In this document: piece by piece, positions 1 to 11,338 of the stretch
How the letters are laid out: the number at the start of each line of letters is the position of its first letter
Numbering within the stretch: the first letter of the stretch is position 1
DNA from: Parelaphostrongylus tenuis
Taxonomy: Eukaryota; Nematoda; Chromadorea; Rhabditida; Metastrongylidae
Length of the DNA stretch: 64,000 bases
Direction of reading: 5' to 3'
Assembly (NCBI GenBank): GCA_019055375.1
Contig: JAHQIW010005280.1
Location: 372,001 to 436,000 of the forward strand
Position numbers and translations under genes: made by a program
The notes under the pieces: generated by a model
The model's database searches: none
Told to the model about the DNA's origin: nothing
What the model saw: the letters and a program-made list of their open reading frames with translations, nothing else

Positions 1-17
1 TCAAATTTCAGTAGATC

Positions 18-345
18 CTCTCATCATTATTTGAGCCAACATGTCATGTGGTCTGGTAAGGGCTTTTGTACAGCCCGAGACACGTGTTGCCAATGAGCAA
101 TCGAGTGCACAACACTCTGTGTTAGGTGAATGATTCACTTGACATAGAGTGTAAAGCGTACGTCGTCGATAACTCCCTATAAAGGGTGTAAGGCTCCCGA
201 GAGAACTGACTATAAAAAGATCGACAGACGACGGGTTCTGCCCGGCTGATGAGTCTGTAAGGACGAAACACGTGTCTCGGGCTGTACAAGAGCCCTTACT
301 AGACCACATGACATGACAAGTTGGCTCAAATAATAATGAAAGGAG
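18..345. mobile_element. Hammerhead-bearing foldback element FB1
   Basis: Inverted-repeat element. The left arm starts with TTTGAGCCAACATGTCATG and the right arm ends with its complement, each followed or preceded by an AT-rich ATTATT flank. Inner arms carry GGGCTTTTGTACAGCCCGAG on the left and the complementary AGAGCCC/GGGCTGTACA block on the right. The centre contains a segment (CAATCGAGTG, ACATAGAGTGT) seen again in the copies near 30.6, 52.1 and 56.0 kb. The left arm has lost most of its ribozyme; the right arm keeps a complete one. Confidence 0.8.
240..282 (+). ncRNA. Hammerhead ribozyme, palindromic stem III (ACACGTGT class)
   Basis: All hammerhead elements are present in order. Stem I 5' strand GCCCGG (240-245), core CTGATGA (246-252), stem II GTC/GAC closing a TGTAAG loop (253-264), GAA (265-267), self-complementary ACACGTGT (268-275), cleavable C (276), stem I 3' strand TCGGGC (277-282). 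Stem I pairs fully with one G-U. Stem III has no loop, so within one molecule it would be weak; a dimer pairing the two palindromes would form a stable stem, as is known for hammerheads of Penelope-like elements. Cleavage is predicted after 276. Activity is inferred. Confidence 0.8.
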
Positions 346-436
346 CTATTAGTGACTATAGCTTTTTTTCTGATTTGGCTGGTACCACAAAATTTTCAAA
401 TAAGATTTTTTTTCTAATGTCACGATATCGTCTCCT

Positions 437-815
437 TCTTCAAAGCCGGAAGTTGTAGTCGATTGTCCACAATCGTTCGTCCTCGTCATGAACCTTCATC
501 TTTGCTGTCGTTCGAATTGAGTAGTTTGTTGTGGAGCAGAGCTCGAATGAAGAACCTCACTTGGCGATATATCAATTTGCGGACGGTTCGTATGCTAATC
601 ACCCGTTGATAGTGATTATACATACTTGTTTTCTTGGTACAATCAGTCCCATAGCATCCGGTCCTTCTTTCGAGCGGTGCTTCACAGAAGAGGGTTTGAC
701 TCGAACGACATCTGGGATGAAGGTCCACAACAAAGGCGAACGACTGTGGGCACCACTCGAATCATCGGCCTTGAGGAAGACAAAGGCAATGAGACGTTAG
801 TCGATTAAGTCAAAT
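437..815. repeat. Foldback repeat family F, hammerhead-like relic ends
   Basis: The left end contains CTTCTTCAAAGCCGG and a GTTCGTCCTCG block; the right end carries ATCGGCCTTGAGGAAGAC then GAGACGTTAGTCG, resembling on the opposite strand a decayed form of the Penelope-type hammerhead (GGCTCTGAAGAAGG...GAAACGTC). Related copies lie at 13.5, 42.6, 47.5 and 57.5 kb. No coding potential is supported; short ORFs here are incidental. Confidence 0.45.
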
Positions 816-941
816 TAATCTATTCCTTGTATCAGCCAAATCAAAGAAGAAGATATCATTGATTAGTAACGCCGAGTCCAAAGGAAAATCGGTTCTCAAG
901 AAACATCATTGACCACATTCAATGCCATTCCAGCTTCACAG

Positions 942-3900
942 CATACGCTTTTCGCCAACTTCGTCGGCTACCGACGATAAGAGTAAAGATCGACAAGGAA
1001 TTAGGTGAAGCCAAGAACGAGATACTTGAGATCGTTCACAAGCATGATACTGACAGAGTTTTTGTTTCGGGTACGTCTCATTCGACTTAACGATGTAGTT
1101 GTTTCTATGATTTTTTATCATCCAGATATACCGGACCAAGGTTTATCAACTGATTTGGTGCTCGAACTAGCGAGCAGATATGAATCATACGGCAAATTTG
1201 ATATCGCCGAAGGTCGGGTTGTCGGGCGCAGTCTACACAGATCAATCCCCTGAACATCTTGGATTACTTACGAAGGTTTGTGGAAGTGTATGAATGGATT
1301 TCCTACTAATCTACAGAAATGCTACTGGTTCTTTTCTGTTATCTGGCGACAAATGAATAAGCGACCCCCTATTGCTGAAGAAAGGCTCTACATAAGAGTC
1401 GTAGTAACCATTCAAAAGCTCAAATCTTTAGCTATTGCATCAAAAGGCTTAAATCTTCAGCTACTGCACTACGTGCTCATTTTTTGCAAGGATCTTTTTA
1501 TATTGTGGGGCGGGGGTCACTGACGAGGAGCACGAGCCTCCGAAACACCGGTGTATGGCCCTGGCGTACCAACCTCGTTTTAGGCTAAAAACATTCTTTT
1601 TTTTTTGGATTTGATTTTGAATGTTTATAACGAGGTTTTAAAAACAGTCGATTCAATGGATTAATTTTGATCTTTTTATAAATCCGTAGCATTCATTCAG
1701 GATAAAATCATGTATTACACCGGCCGCACACTCTAACTGTTACTTCGTTGGAAGCATGGGAAGCACATAAGCGTGTAGTAGAAATTGTGTAGTATCAGAG
1801 TCATACGGTTGGTCAGGAATTTGTTTCGAAGCGGAGAAAATTTCTCGAATCAAATAACAAGAATTACACTTACCGATCGATATGTAGAGTTGACGACTAA
1901 CATCCTCCAATCGCTTCCCTTTCCCTGCCCACGGCCAGCCACGCACAAGCCGAAAGACAATGCCCGCGTATGTGTGACTCAGTCTTATTCTTCTTGCTAC
2001 TTTGTAGTGAAACTGTATTTCAAGAAGATAAGCACAGCGTTGAAATCACCGGAACTTAAGTTATCGAATGGTTACTCATAAGTCGAGGAAAGAACTGTGT
2101 AGTGGAGTCATGTGGCGCATGTGGAACACGAGTGTTTTCTTTTTGTTACAGCGTTATAAAAAAATTTTTTTTAAAACGGCCACGTAGCACAAATAGCCAG
2201 AGAATTGAGCTTTCGAATAAGTACTAAAAGTGCAATGGAAAATCTTTGTCCATCGAAGGGGATCGCTTCAAAGAACCACTCTTATTTCATCGCGATTATA
2301 GCAGTGTTACGTTTTGGTAAACATATTTTGAAGGATGGTGAGTGATAAACAAAGCTTTAATATATAAGCCGGAGTTGAACCTACGTTTCGTCCCAGAGCG
2401 ACCTGTTAGTTTATATGGTTATGTCGACATGAGTGCGTGTGGCGCAGTATTTGGAGTAGCTCAGCGATACTCATCTGGTTGATCAGTCGATGGTCGATGG
2501 TTCAATCTCGGCTCAAAGCTCATTAAGCCTTTCATCCCTCAGGTATCGTCGAACTGATACCAAGCTTTTTCGGGGACGATAGCAGCACTCATTTTATATG
2601 TCGGGAGGCCAACGTCGTTTTCAAAGCCAGATATGAATTCAGTCAGCTCAAACAGTGTTAGATGAAGATGAATGCATGACGCATCCCTCAGGAATCGATC
2701 TCACCGTCGAAGCTGTATGCTGTAAATTTATGATGTCGACATGTGCTTATCAGATAACAATTGTTGAGAATCGGTTGCTGACGCCTTCGACGCTTTATGT
2801 AGAAGATAGAGTGGTAGCAGAGCGGTAGTTCTGGTAGTGTAGTGGTAGCATGCCCGCGATATGGGTGAAACGTGGGTTCAACTACCGCCTGAGGCCGGAA
2901 GTTTTGTGTATCACACAGCATCTTTAGGCATGTACAATTTTGGTCTTTAAGGCCTTCTAAAAGTTTACTTTCATTCTAGGTGTATAGCAAATACGCCTAC
3001 TCAAATCCACTGCATCCAGATGTGTTTCCTGGAGTTCGTAAGATGGAAGCAGAGACGATTCGCATGGTGCTTAATCTCTACAATGCACCTCCTGAAAGTT
3101 CAGGAAGTTTAACCACAGGCGGAACGGAATCTATAATTCTGGCTTGTTTGGCCTACAGAAATCGGTCAGCCTTACAATGGCAATTCTCATGGAAATAATT
3201 TCTTATAGATCTACTACATATGTTGCCGATTTCTTTGTAGGGCACTTCAGATGGGTATTGATAGACCGGTAATAGTCTGTGCTACAACTGCTCACGCTGC
3301 ATTTGACAAGGTAGGTCAAGTTGTAGGATATGTATATTACTGGGTAAAAACCCCTTTAGTTGTTGCTTTCTAGAATTTTCCATGAACTTAGGCTGCGTTT
3401 CTTATGTGGTATGCGTATTCGGCATATACCTGTTGATTCAAACAACCGAGTGGATTTGCGGCTGATGGAAAAAGCGATTGGTTCCGAAGTTTGTATGGTG
3501 AGTAGAAAATCCTTATCGTTGGGAATTAGTGTGACAAAAAGCTTACTATCGAATATGGCGAATAGTCATAACCGTATATCCAAGGATGCTGTAGTATACA
3601 AGACTTTCGACCCCAGGTGGGGCCTGCTTGAACCCGCGTATCATTGGTGAACCTTGGACACGGGGTCGAACCATTGACGACTAGTCGCAAGGCAGCTTTC
3701 ATTATTGCGCCACATGCACTGTTACAGCAAAATGCATCTTGTAATGTTGTTTGATGAACTGATTAGCTTCAAGGCATGTTCAACATACGCAATATGAGGT
3801 ATTTACCAACATCTTGTAGATGTTTTTGATCGAGTAGTCTAAGCTTTTCCCTATGGGTCTTAATTCATCATTGCTGCTAGTTCCTACATGCCAGTCTGAT

Positions 3901-6584
3901 GAAATATAACCGGTAATGGGATTTCCCAGAATGTTTACTCATGTAGTCGGCAATAATTTTCTTTTTATTTAATTGCTTTATATCAGTAATATAATGTTGT
4001 AACTATATATATCTTACAAACCCCGGTAGTGGTTAACATGCCGCCTGGAGACGGTGAGACGCTGGTTCAACTCCCACCTGAAGTCCACATTTTTGCATAT
4101 CCCTCAGCACTGAAAATTCAATGTTTGCTTGTTCGATAGGTATCATTTCAACTTTAGTGAAATTTATAAGAGTTATATACAGGGTATAAATCAAAATGTC
4201 CTATTCTGTTCTTATTACAGCTGGTCGCCTCAGCTCCAAACTTTCCTTCGGGAACTGTAGATCCTGTGCCAGATGTTGCAAAGGTATCTTTTCCAACCAT
4301 CAAGTTATCAAGCCTTTCGTATCTTGGAGTAATTTTGAGCCTTCAGTTAGGACAAAAATACAATATTCCGGTGCACGTGGATGCATGTCTTGGTGGCTTC
4401 CTTGTTCCGTTCATGAATGAATGTGACTTTGACATTCCGGTTTTTGATTTCCGTAATGCTGGTGTTACAAGTATCAGTTGCGACACTCACAAGGTATGAT
4501 TTAGTAATGTACAACACTTCCGACCCCGAGTTATTTGATTAGGGTTTTTCTTCTCCGTCTCGAAAAATTTGTGAATCTCTCGTTTTACTTTGATACTCCA
4601 TGATTTGGTCCACACGCTGATCTGTTCTGGTGCATAGATAGTTCTTAGCTGTGAAGAAAACTGCTGCAGCCCACTAAGAAGGCCTTCCAAGGGAACAGAT
4701 TACCAAGCTATTCATTAACTACTAAAACTAAAGTAGGAAGCCAAGCACGTATACTAGCCGAGCAAAACAGTCCGCGCCGAAGGTGAAACGGAAGTTTTGT
4801 TTGACTACTAAAGCACGCTAAGAAGCCCTCTCAAAACGAAGCACAATATTGAAATCACCGTTTTTTGAGCTATCGAATGACTACTGAAAGCTTAGTGAAA
4901 AATTAGTGTTCAAAGAGAAAGGCTGGTGAGAAATACTGAGGACAAGGAGTATTTCGTTTTCAAAGGGTTAAACCCATGTGTTACTCGATGACAAACCATT
5001 TTTTAATGGAGCACCTACTGCACCATCACCACAGTTGTGCGGTTATTCTAGCCTGTATGAGCCTTAGGCTAAATCAAGCTTGTGATATTCACATCCAAAT
5101 CAGGCTTTTGATGGCCCATTCTTACGAAAGTAGCTTCGCTACAAAATTCTCAAGTATTTTTTTTCTTGTCATTTATCAGCTTAGTTAATCCTATGTACTA
5201 GGCTGATTTAGTACGGATGTACACCAAAAGGTAGTTCGATCGTGATGTATCGATCGAAAGAACTTCTTCACCATCAGTACTTTTCAGTTCCCGAGTGGAC
5301 TGGTGGTATTTACGCGACACCGACTATATGTGGTAAGTAACGTTGTCGCGATCTTGACAAGGAATCGGTTGTACAAACTGGGAAGCTCAATGTTTACCCT
5401 ATTTGCAGGAAGCCGTGCAGGAGCGAACTCAGCTGTCGCTTGGGCAACCCTCTTGTTTTTTGGCAAGAAGGAGTACCGCAAAAGGTGTGCCGCAATAGTC
5501 TCCAATACAAGGAAGATTGCTGCAGGCATAGGAAATATCCCAGGTCTCGAGGGAAGTACTTGTATCGAACTAGGAAAGAGTTTTGAGTTTCTGAGAAAAT
5601 GGTAACATCTGCTTCAAATCATAGGCATGAATCTCCTGTGTGTTCAAAAAGATTATTTCTAGTGCGATTATTGAGTGGTATTGTGGATACTCGGCATCAG
5701 GTGGAGTCAAACTCGCGTTTCACCCATACCGGAGGCGCGTACTACCACTTCACCACCCGATGCTGCCCCTCTCCTATCACTCTTTCTCTGAAGTGAACTA
5801 TCATAGCTTTCAGCATAACTGGGTCTAGTGACAATATGCCATTACCAGGCAACCCGTTAAAGGTTGGCTGCGGACTACTGCGATAGTTTGTATCGAAGAA
5901 AGAACGGTCGCTCAGCGGTGTCATCGGTGGTGTAGTGGTAGCACGTGCCCCTTGTATGGGTGCAACGCGGATTCAAGTCCCACTTAATGTCTAATGTTTT
6001 GTGTACCACTCTTTACTCTCAGACGTATTATTATGACATTACACCGCTGCGAAAAGTAAGAAAAATAATGAGTTGTTGAGATTATGCCTTGTTTTTAGTT
6101 ACTCGGTTCTCCTGATGTGTCGGTGGTTGCCTTCAAGAGTTCGTCGTTCAACATCTACGCCGTCAGCGACAAAATGACTGCACGGGGATGGAATTTAAAT
6201 ACACTACAGAATCCAAATGCGTAGGTCTCGTAGCTCAAGATTCGGGATTATTCTTGGATTTTTCACTTTCAGGGTATGATTGTGAAAACTTACAGGATTC
6301 ATATATGTTTAACCTACAACCACGCAAGACAAGAAGTAGTGGATGCTTTCTTAAAGGATCTTAGGGAAATCGCTGAAGAGGTCAATGCTAGCAGTGACAA
6401 AGGAACTAAGAGTACCACGGTAAATTGAAGAGATAGATACTCTTGAGGTATTTGCGATCTGAATATCTTCAATCTTCAGGCTGCTCTGTATGGAATGGCC
6501 GCTCAAATACCCGACAAGTCTCTCGTTGATGAAATGACCCACGGATTTCTTGATGCATGTTATGCGGAACCACCGAAGAATTAG
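942..6584 (+). CDS. spl-1: Sphingosine-1-phosphate lyase (PLP-dependent), N-terminus not found
   Basis: Cleaves sphingosine-1-phosphate to phosphoethanolamine and hexadecenal at the ER membrane, the exit step of sphingolipid catabolism. Recognisable exons: 942-1070, 1126-1275, 2980-3164, 3241-3310, 3392-3497, 4221-4283, 4347-4493, 5212-5332, 5409-5551, 6099-6220, 6296-6419, 6480-6584 (TAG stop). Diagnostic stretches are [35 protein letters not shown] and SISCDTHK; the last residue is the lysine that binds pyridoxal phosphate. The N-terminal membrane segment is not identified and may lie upstream. Three oddities: one extra base near 1217, one extra base near 3395-3405, and GG instead of GT at the donor after 5551. 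All other junctions keep phase. Introns host SINEs and a family-ii hammerhead (1514). Assembly errors or a decayed copy are both possible; I favour errors because other conserved genes here show the same problem. Confidence 0.9.
1514..1561 (+). ncRNA. Hammerhead ribozyme, ACACCGGTGT class
   Basis: Stem I GGGTCA/TGGCCC (1514-1519 with 1556-1561, one T-G pair), core CTGACGA (1520-1526), stem II GGAG/CTCC around CACGAGC, GAA (1542-1544), ten-base palindrome ACACCGGTGT (1545-1554), cleavable A (1555). Every invariant core base is kept. It lies in an intron of the lyase gene in the sense orientation. A second copy of this class is at 62870-62918. Confidence 0.75.
2436..2700 (+). repeat. tRNA-derived SINE, family A (diverged)
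   Basis: tRNA-like head with a B box (GGTTCAATCTC), then the family body: ATCCCTC near the middle, a CAGCACT motif, and the tail GCATCCCTCAGGAATCGATC. Lies in the 1276-2979 intron of the lyase gene. The consensus is clearest in the copies at 51.0 kb (+) and 62.3 kb (-). Confidence 0.7.
2815..2890 (+). repeat. tRNA-like SINE head, family B
   Basis: A-box-like GTAGTGTAGTGGTAGCATGC and B-box-like GGGTTCAACT separated as in a tRNA, with CGCCTGAGGC closing the acceptor-like end. The anticodon arm is degenerate, so this is a SINE or tRNA pseudogene rather than a functional tRNA. Intronic in the lyase gene. Confidence 0.6.
4022..4090 (+). repeat. tRNA-like SINE head, family B
   Basis: GTAGTGGTTAACATGCC then CTGGTTCAACTCCCACC, the same head as the other family B copies. 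Located in the intron before the exon starting at 4221. Confidence 0.5.
4705..4905. repeat. Dispersed repeat family D
   Basis: Carries paired half-sites such as TTGAAATCACCG, GAGCTATCGAATGACTACTG and CTATTCATTAACTACT. The unit (TATCGAATGATTACT and its complement AGTAATCATTCGATA) recurs throughout the window, densest at 46.1-47.0 kb. Confidence 0.5.
5690..6010. repeat. Twin inverted tRNA-like heads, family B
   Basis: A tRNA-like head on the minus strand (5692-5765, complement of CGCGTTTCACCCATACCGG) faces one on the plus strand (5925-5990: GGTGGTGTAGTGGTAGCAC, CGGATTCAAGTCCCACTT). The pair lies in the lyase intron after 5551. The opposed arrangement recurs at 35.0, 53.4 and 59.8 kb. Confidence 0.6.
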
Positions 6585-6959
6585 CTCGTTTCTAGGATAA
6601 CTTTGTGATGAAGTTATTACGGATGTTACTAGGCATTTATGGCGATGTTTTCCTCTCAAAATGCTGACCGCTATGAGTGACTTTCCCTGAGGGAACATCG
6701 GCACCATGAATCGATGTTGCTGCCTCTCTGTCCCTTGTTTATTTTACCGCATAGAGGTTTTATAATCGGTTCTTTTCCGTTATCCGGGAGAAAATGAGAA
6801 TGAGACGCTTTCACTGGATAACGACTTTTTCTTAGGAGTTTTAGGAATCATTTGAAATCTTAATTCCCGGGTGCTCCCTTAAATGCTCATTTTTTTTTGA
6901 AAAGGCCTCTCCAAAGCACAGGAGCGTCCCCCTTTTATCATTATCTTATCAGTATTTCG

Positions 6960-7110
6960 CTGGACAAAACTCGTTCCCCAGACTGTTAGTAATCGTTCGA
7001 TAGCTTAATTCTCGAAGAATTAAAAAACGTGTTCGCTTCTCATAAAGGCTTCTTTACAAAGCTCTTACCTTGAATTATACGTAATCATTCGACAGTGTAA
7101 GCCTAGGAGC
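6960..7110. repeat. Dispersed repeat family D
   Basis: Two half-sites, GTTAGTAATCGTTCGATAGC and ACGTAATCATTCGACAGTG, in the intergenic stretch after the lyase. The rest of 6585-8980 holds only SINE heads and a GC-rich repeat; no gene is supported. Confidence 0.5.
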
Positions 7111-7249
7111 ATGGGGTTTTCTTTGCCACTTTTCACATTTATATCGTGGTCCCCTATACTGTCCTATTGGTATCAGCATATGGAATTGTTATGCATCGTA
7201 TGTTGGCTTTCGCTGTGGGAGAAAATGGAATGAGAGTGGAAAAGTGGTG

Positions 7250-7325
7250 GCAAAGAGGTGGCTTTGCTGGTGAAGTGGTAGCACGCACACCTGGTATGGG
7301 TGAAACGCAGGTTCAACTTTCGCCT
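7250..7325 (+). repeat. tRNA-like SINE head, family B
   Basis: GTGGTAGCACGCACACCTGG, then GTGAAACGCAGGTTCAACTT and TCGCCTGGGC. A and B boxes are recognisable; no normal anticodon arm. Confidence 0.6.
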
Positions 7326-7799
7326 GGGCTTGGATGTTTCAAATGTTGCTCAGCATTTTTAGATACTTGTTTCTGTAATTCTTCTATCTGTCCATTCCAT
7401 ACGTTCGCCATGGTTACTTTGTAACGCCTGTAATCGAGATAACAGTCCATTATTGACAAAATATTTGGGCACTTGAACTTCTCTAACAAAAATCTTATAA
7501 ATATCAGTAATAGCAGAGTAGTACTTTTTAACAGCCTAACTAAAAGCTGTATACGGTATGATAAATGAGATACAGATCACTCATGTCGGCCAGTTTAACC
7601 GGCGTATCATGTGAGTCATATGTGATTCCTCCTATCGCTCAGCATTGTTTGAAAGTCTTATATGCAGTAGTGAACAAATAAAAAGCTTATCAGACTTCTG
7701 AAGTACCTTTACTTGTTCACGTTGTTTGATCTTCGCTCATAGTATTTCTAAAAGGAAAATTCTCTTTCGTAAGAATACTTAGACCACAAAAAGTGATAG

Positions 7800-7880
7800 C
7801 AGAGCAGTGACCTCGACAGTGTAGTGGTAGCGTGCGCTCCTGGTATAAGGGAAACGTGAGTTCGATCCCCGCGATCATAT
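7800..7880 (+). repeat. tRNA-like SINE head, family B
   Basis: GACAGTGTAGTGGTAGCGTG followed by GTGAGTTCGATCCCCGCG. Same family as the 7250 copy. Confidence 0.55.
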
Positions 7881-8054
7881 ATTTTCATTTATCTCTTAGC
7901 ATCCTTAGATATACCTACAGCAGTTTCACCTACTGACGACCAACCAAATAACTTCAAATTCGACTGCTTTTCTCGAGTAACATTTCTAGTCTCGATTTTT
8001 TAGAAACCAGAAGCAGCAACACCGACGGACCAATCCAAATATCTCATCCTCTGA

Positions 8055-8300
8055 AGGATCACACGGTACCTTTCGTACCGTGCTGCGCGACGTCAATTCG
8101 CTCGGCTACCGTAATGGCGGCGTCGCGTCTTGTGGGAATGCCGGCGCATCTTTTGTGAAGGCACCGGCAGACGGCATGGCAATCTTTCTCAAGGACGCAA
8201 ATGCCGCCCCCTGTGAGCGCTGCGCAAGGTTGGCGCAATGTCACCTGCTTATCAACGCCGGTCCTCAAAAGGTTATACTCCTGGTTCGAATTGCTCCTGT
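8055..8300. repeat. GC-rich repeat family E
   Basis: GC-rich island in AT-rich surroundings with CGCGACGTC-type motifs and an end matching CGGTCCTCAAAAGGTTA. Related copies at 27.75 and 31.68 kb share the CCCTTTGAGGACC-type ends. Small ORFs on both strands are a base-composition effect. Confidence 0.5.
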
Positions 8301-8478
8301 AAGCTATGTGATTGCTTGGGAGCCCCATAGGTAAACGTATCCCGGTTTAAATGGTTCTGCTACATTGGTTATTCCAACGACTATCATCATTTTCTCCCAA
8401 ATGATTTACCGTGTCTTCGTGGTTGTGAGGTGTTCCCAGGTGTCGGACTATGGAGTACAGCGGGTGGTTTTAATCCTT

Positions 8479-8501
8479 CCCCCCCCCCCCCCCCCCCCCC
8501 C
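8479..8501. repeat. Poly-C homopolymer tract
   Basis: Uninterrupted run of 23 C residues; a second one lies near 30740. Such runs are prone to length error. Confidence 0.95.
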
Positions 8502-8981
8502 GTCCCCAGTAGAGCCACCCAAGCCGTCCCACACGGAAAGCCCAGCCAAGGGTAAACCAGGTATGACCGGTTAACCGTACCAGGAATGACCATCGTCTTG
8601 GCAGTTACGTAGTGCTCTCCCTTTGAGCCACAAGGGCCGGCGAATGCTCTGATCTGGTGACGAACTGGGGAAGCCCCGACTGGGCTTATCTCAGGACTCC
8701 AGGGAACGAAACAGCTAAACCAGCACAATTTCTCTGTGCTAGGGTTCGTCCGTGAAGACAGACCGTCAAGTATCCAAGTAAGGATCATCATTTTTGAGTG
8801 CAAAGCTCATCCACTTTTAACGAACACTGCCCGAATTCATACTAGCACTACATCATTGTCTTTCTTCTGCTATTTTTCGCTCACTACATACTAACTTCAC
8901 GGTTGCTTACTAACTCGTTAAGGGCTGGTTGTTCACAGCTTCGATAGTTTAAACCGAAGAAAGCTCGGCCTTTTTAGCAGA

Positions 8982-9003
8982 GGCTCAATTACCCAAGTTT
9001 GAG
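8982..9003 (+). other. SL1-like 22-mer
   Basis: Matches the nematode spliced leader SL1 at 20 of 22 positions (two T to C changes, third and fifth base), ending in AAGTTTGAG and followed by GT as in an SL RNA gene. I see no obvious Sm site or SL RNA body downstream, so this is more likely a relic of an SL gene or of an inserted trans-spliced cDNA than an active SL RNA gene. Confidence 0.55.
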
Positions 9004-9149
9004 GTTCTCTTGTGTTCATTGCCATCCTTACTCGTACCGTTGTCCACTACAAGCCGATAGTGGCAGTCGAGTCTATCAACCGATCATACATAAGGTTCAA
9101 CCAACAGCAGCTGGATGGACAGTGACATTAGCTACAAAACTTGTGCCAC

Positions 9150-9225
9150 ATTCTTGGTGGTGTAGTTTTAGTACGTAGCACACGCACCTAGTGAGGGTGA
9201 GACGCACGTTCAACTCCCGCCTGAA
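9150..9225 (+). repeat. tRNA-like SINE head, family B
   Basis: TTGGTGGTGTAGTTTTAGTA, then GAGACGCACGTTCAACTCCC and CGCCTGAAG. Diverged member. Confidence 0.5.
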
Positions 9226-9289
9226 GTAGGATTTTTTCGTACCGCTCAGCCTTCCTGGATGATTTGTAGGAAATATCAGCATTATTAAG

Positions 9290-9640
9290 ATGACTGTAAT
9301 GAAGTGGGAGTTTATTATTGGATTTCCTGCGAATCGTTACCACAATTTTGTGCACTGGTCTTAGCACTTCTCGAATACGATCGATTCGTTTTCTCATGTT
9401 CATCGTCCCCAAGCTTTTCGAACATTTCGCGTGTTGCTTCAACCGCTTCTTGAGCTCTCCTCGATCAAGATGATGCTCCTTGCAATCGTTGAGGCATCTG
9501 AGCTGAGGCGTTCTATGAGACGTTTGTGGATTGATTGCAAGAGAGTACTGATTAGGGATTGAACCAGCACCTTGCTTATCACCTTGCTTCCTGATTAACC
9601 GCATCACTAACCACCGCGCTAACCCATTCCTAAGCAGGAG
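9290..9640 (-). repeat. tRNA-headed repeat, family D-SINE (minus)
   Basis: On the minus strand the head reads GGGTTAGCGCGGTGGTTAG ... GGTGCTGGTTCAATCCC, giving A- and B-box-like motifs. The body gives a spurious ORF of about 170 codons that is also detectable, broken, at 42.88-43.33 kb. Sharing of non-conserved body sequence with that copy identifies it as a dispersed repeat and not a gene. Confidence 0.5.
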
Positions 9641-9789
9641 ACACGCGTCGAAATCTTGATTTTCAGCGCGTAAACTATACGCTTTGAGGAGTCCATGCAC
9701 TATATAGGTATTTCAACTAATCTGCAAGTTGCCTAGTAAGAGACAATCTAGGACATCGTTGTCTATAAATCTAGGGAAAAATTTTTAGA

Positions 9790-9860
9790 TAGTGATTGGT
9801 GCGTCAGGTAGCAAGATGATAAGCGAGGCACGGGTTCAATCCCCCTCTACAACACTCTCA
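9790..9860 (+). repeat. tRNA-like fragment
   Basis: B-box-like CACGGGTTCAATCCCCC after an A-box-like TAGTGATTGGTGCG. Partial SINE head. Confidence 0.35.
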
Positions 9861-10164
9861 TACAATCAGTCAACTGAGCACCTAAGAAAGCGTAAGCTCG
9901 GCTATCTTATAGAGTTCAAGAAGAATCGTCTCCACCATCACTCTTCGTGGTTCATAAAGAAGGCGAGATTCTTTTCGGTTATGAAGGTACAAACGAATAT
10001 TTGACCTCATTCGCTGGACAGCAACTTTTCATTGGAGTGCTAGTAATTAGTCAAAAGTTTGAATCTCGGCTATAGCCAGACATGTCCGGTTTTCGAGATC
10101 TTTTATATCACTGTAAAATTCAAAGTTAAAGTATGTTTCCCATGCTCATGTTTCTTGCCGGAAA

Positions 10165-10835
10165 GCTCTTTTTCTTTGGACTATCAGTAATCATTCGATA
10201 GCGTACTGTTTTCTGATTCCAACGCTATGCTTATATCCTGAAAAAAACCGTTCCTCTGCAGCGCAGCAGGGAAAGTAAGATTGATTCACTTGCGCGAGCA
10301 ACGTGGTTTTTGGCCAACCCACGGGCCGCTGAGTGAGGCGGTAGTGGGGGTTACGCAAAGGTCGATCGATTTTCGACCGGTCTTATGCTAGTGCGATCTT
10401 TGTTATCTAAACAGGAATTATTTATTCGCTTGGAAAGAAAAACTCCGGCTAAAACGTATGACTCTGCTACGAAAAGAGTTCATATACTTTTATTTTTCCA
10501 TGAATACGGATGAATCAATCGTCATTACGATCAATTTTGATGGGATTCAGGAGGCCAAAACGTTTCAACACTGACACGAAGACATTCAGATACTACGAGA
10601 TTTTCTCCAATCGTTCGCATGCTTGAAAATCGATCGATCATCGGGTCAGCCGACCTTGCTGCCTCACTCAGCGGCTCGTGAATTGGAGAAAGATCGCTTT
10701 GCTCGCACATGTCAGTCAATATTATTTTCCCTGCTCTGTTGTAGGGAAATGGTCTTCTAGGATATAAGCACAACTTTGAAATCAGCAAACATTACGCTAT
10801 TGAATGATAACCAATAGTCCAGAGAAGGAGCTGTG
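10165..10835. repeat. Foldback element of family D
   Basis: Left end GGACTATCAGTAATCATTCG with ATGCTTATATCCTG is mirrored at the right by GATATAAGCA and GAATGATAACCAATAGTCC. Internally GGGCCGCTGAGTGAGGCGG opposes GCCTCACTCAGCGGCTCG. It is therefore an imperfect palindrome of about 670 bp with no supported coding sequence. Confidence 0.6.
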
Positions 10836-11194
10836 TCCGGCGAGAAATATGCGTCTGTGAAACACGAGGGATTTCCTCTTGTAGCGACGTAAAAACAGCC
10901 TTCTACAAAAACCGGCCAGGTAAGGCTCTAGCCAGAGATTTAAGCTTTCCAATGATTACAAGCACACCTATGAAAAGTTCCTGTGTTCCCTTGTATCCGA
11001 AAAGAACTGGAGGCGATTCCTCAAGTAGCAATAGGTGAAATGTTCGAAGACCTTTGTAGAGGATGCATGCGAGGAAACGAGTCGACTCGCATGGGGTGCT
11101 GGGATCCAGGCAGTAATTTGTTGTGACGGATCGAGTAAAAGAAATTGTATATGGTTGAAACTACACTGGGCGGTTATATTTCTGAGCAGGAGCT

Positions 11195-11270
11195 CCGATA
11201 GTGCAGTGGTTAAGCGCGCCTTTGGAAACGGTGAAGCGCGGGTTCAACTCCTGCCCTTGGCTTGATTGCA
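11195..11270 (+). repeat. tRNA-like SINE head
   Basis: CGATAGTGCAGTGGTTAAGC, then GTGAAGCGCGGGTTCAACTC. Lies just upstream of the gene starting at 11339. Confidence 0.5.
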
Positions 11271-11338
11271 AATCACACAACATCAGTGGATTTAAGTATA
11301 TTTTTATTCACTTCGGATCGAATCATTGTTTCTGCAGG

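Noticed and set aside
8387..8803. 138-codon minus-strand ORF with a Gly run
   Set aside because: The Gly run is the poly-C tract; no recognisable domain.
9188..9700. 170-codon minus-strand ORF
   Set aside because: The region is a dispersed tRNA-headed repeat with a broken second copy at 42.9 kb; no domain and no splice context.
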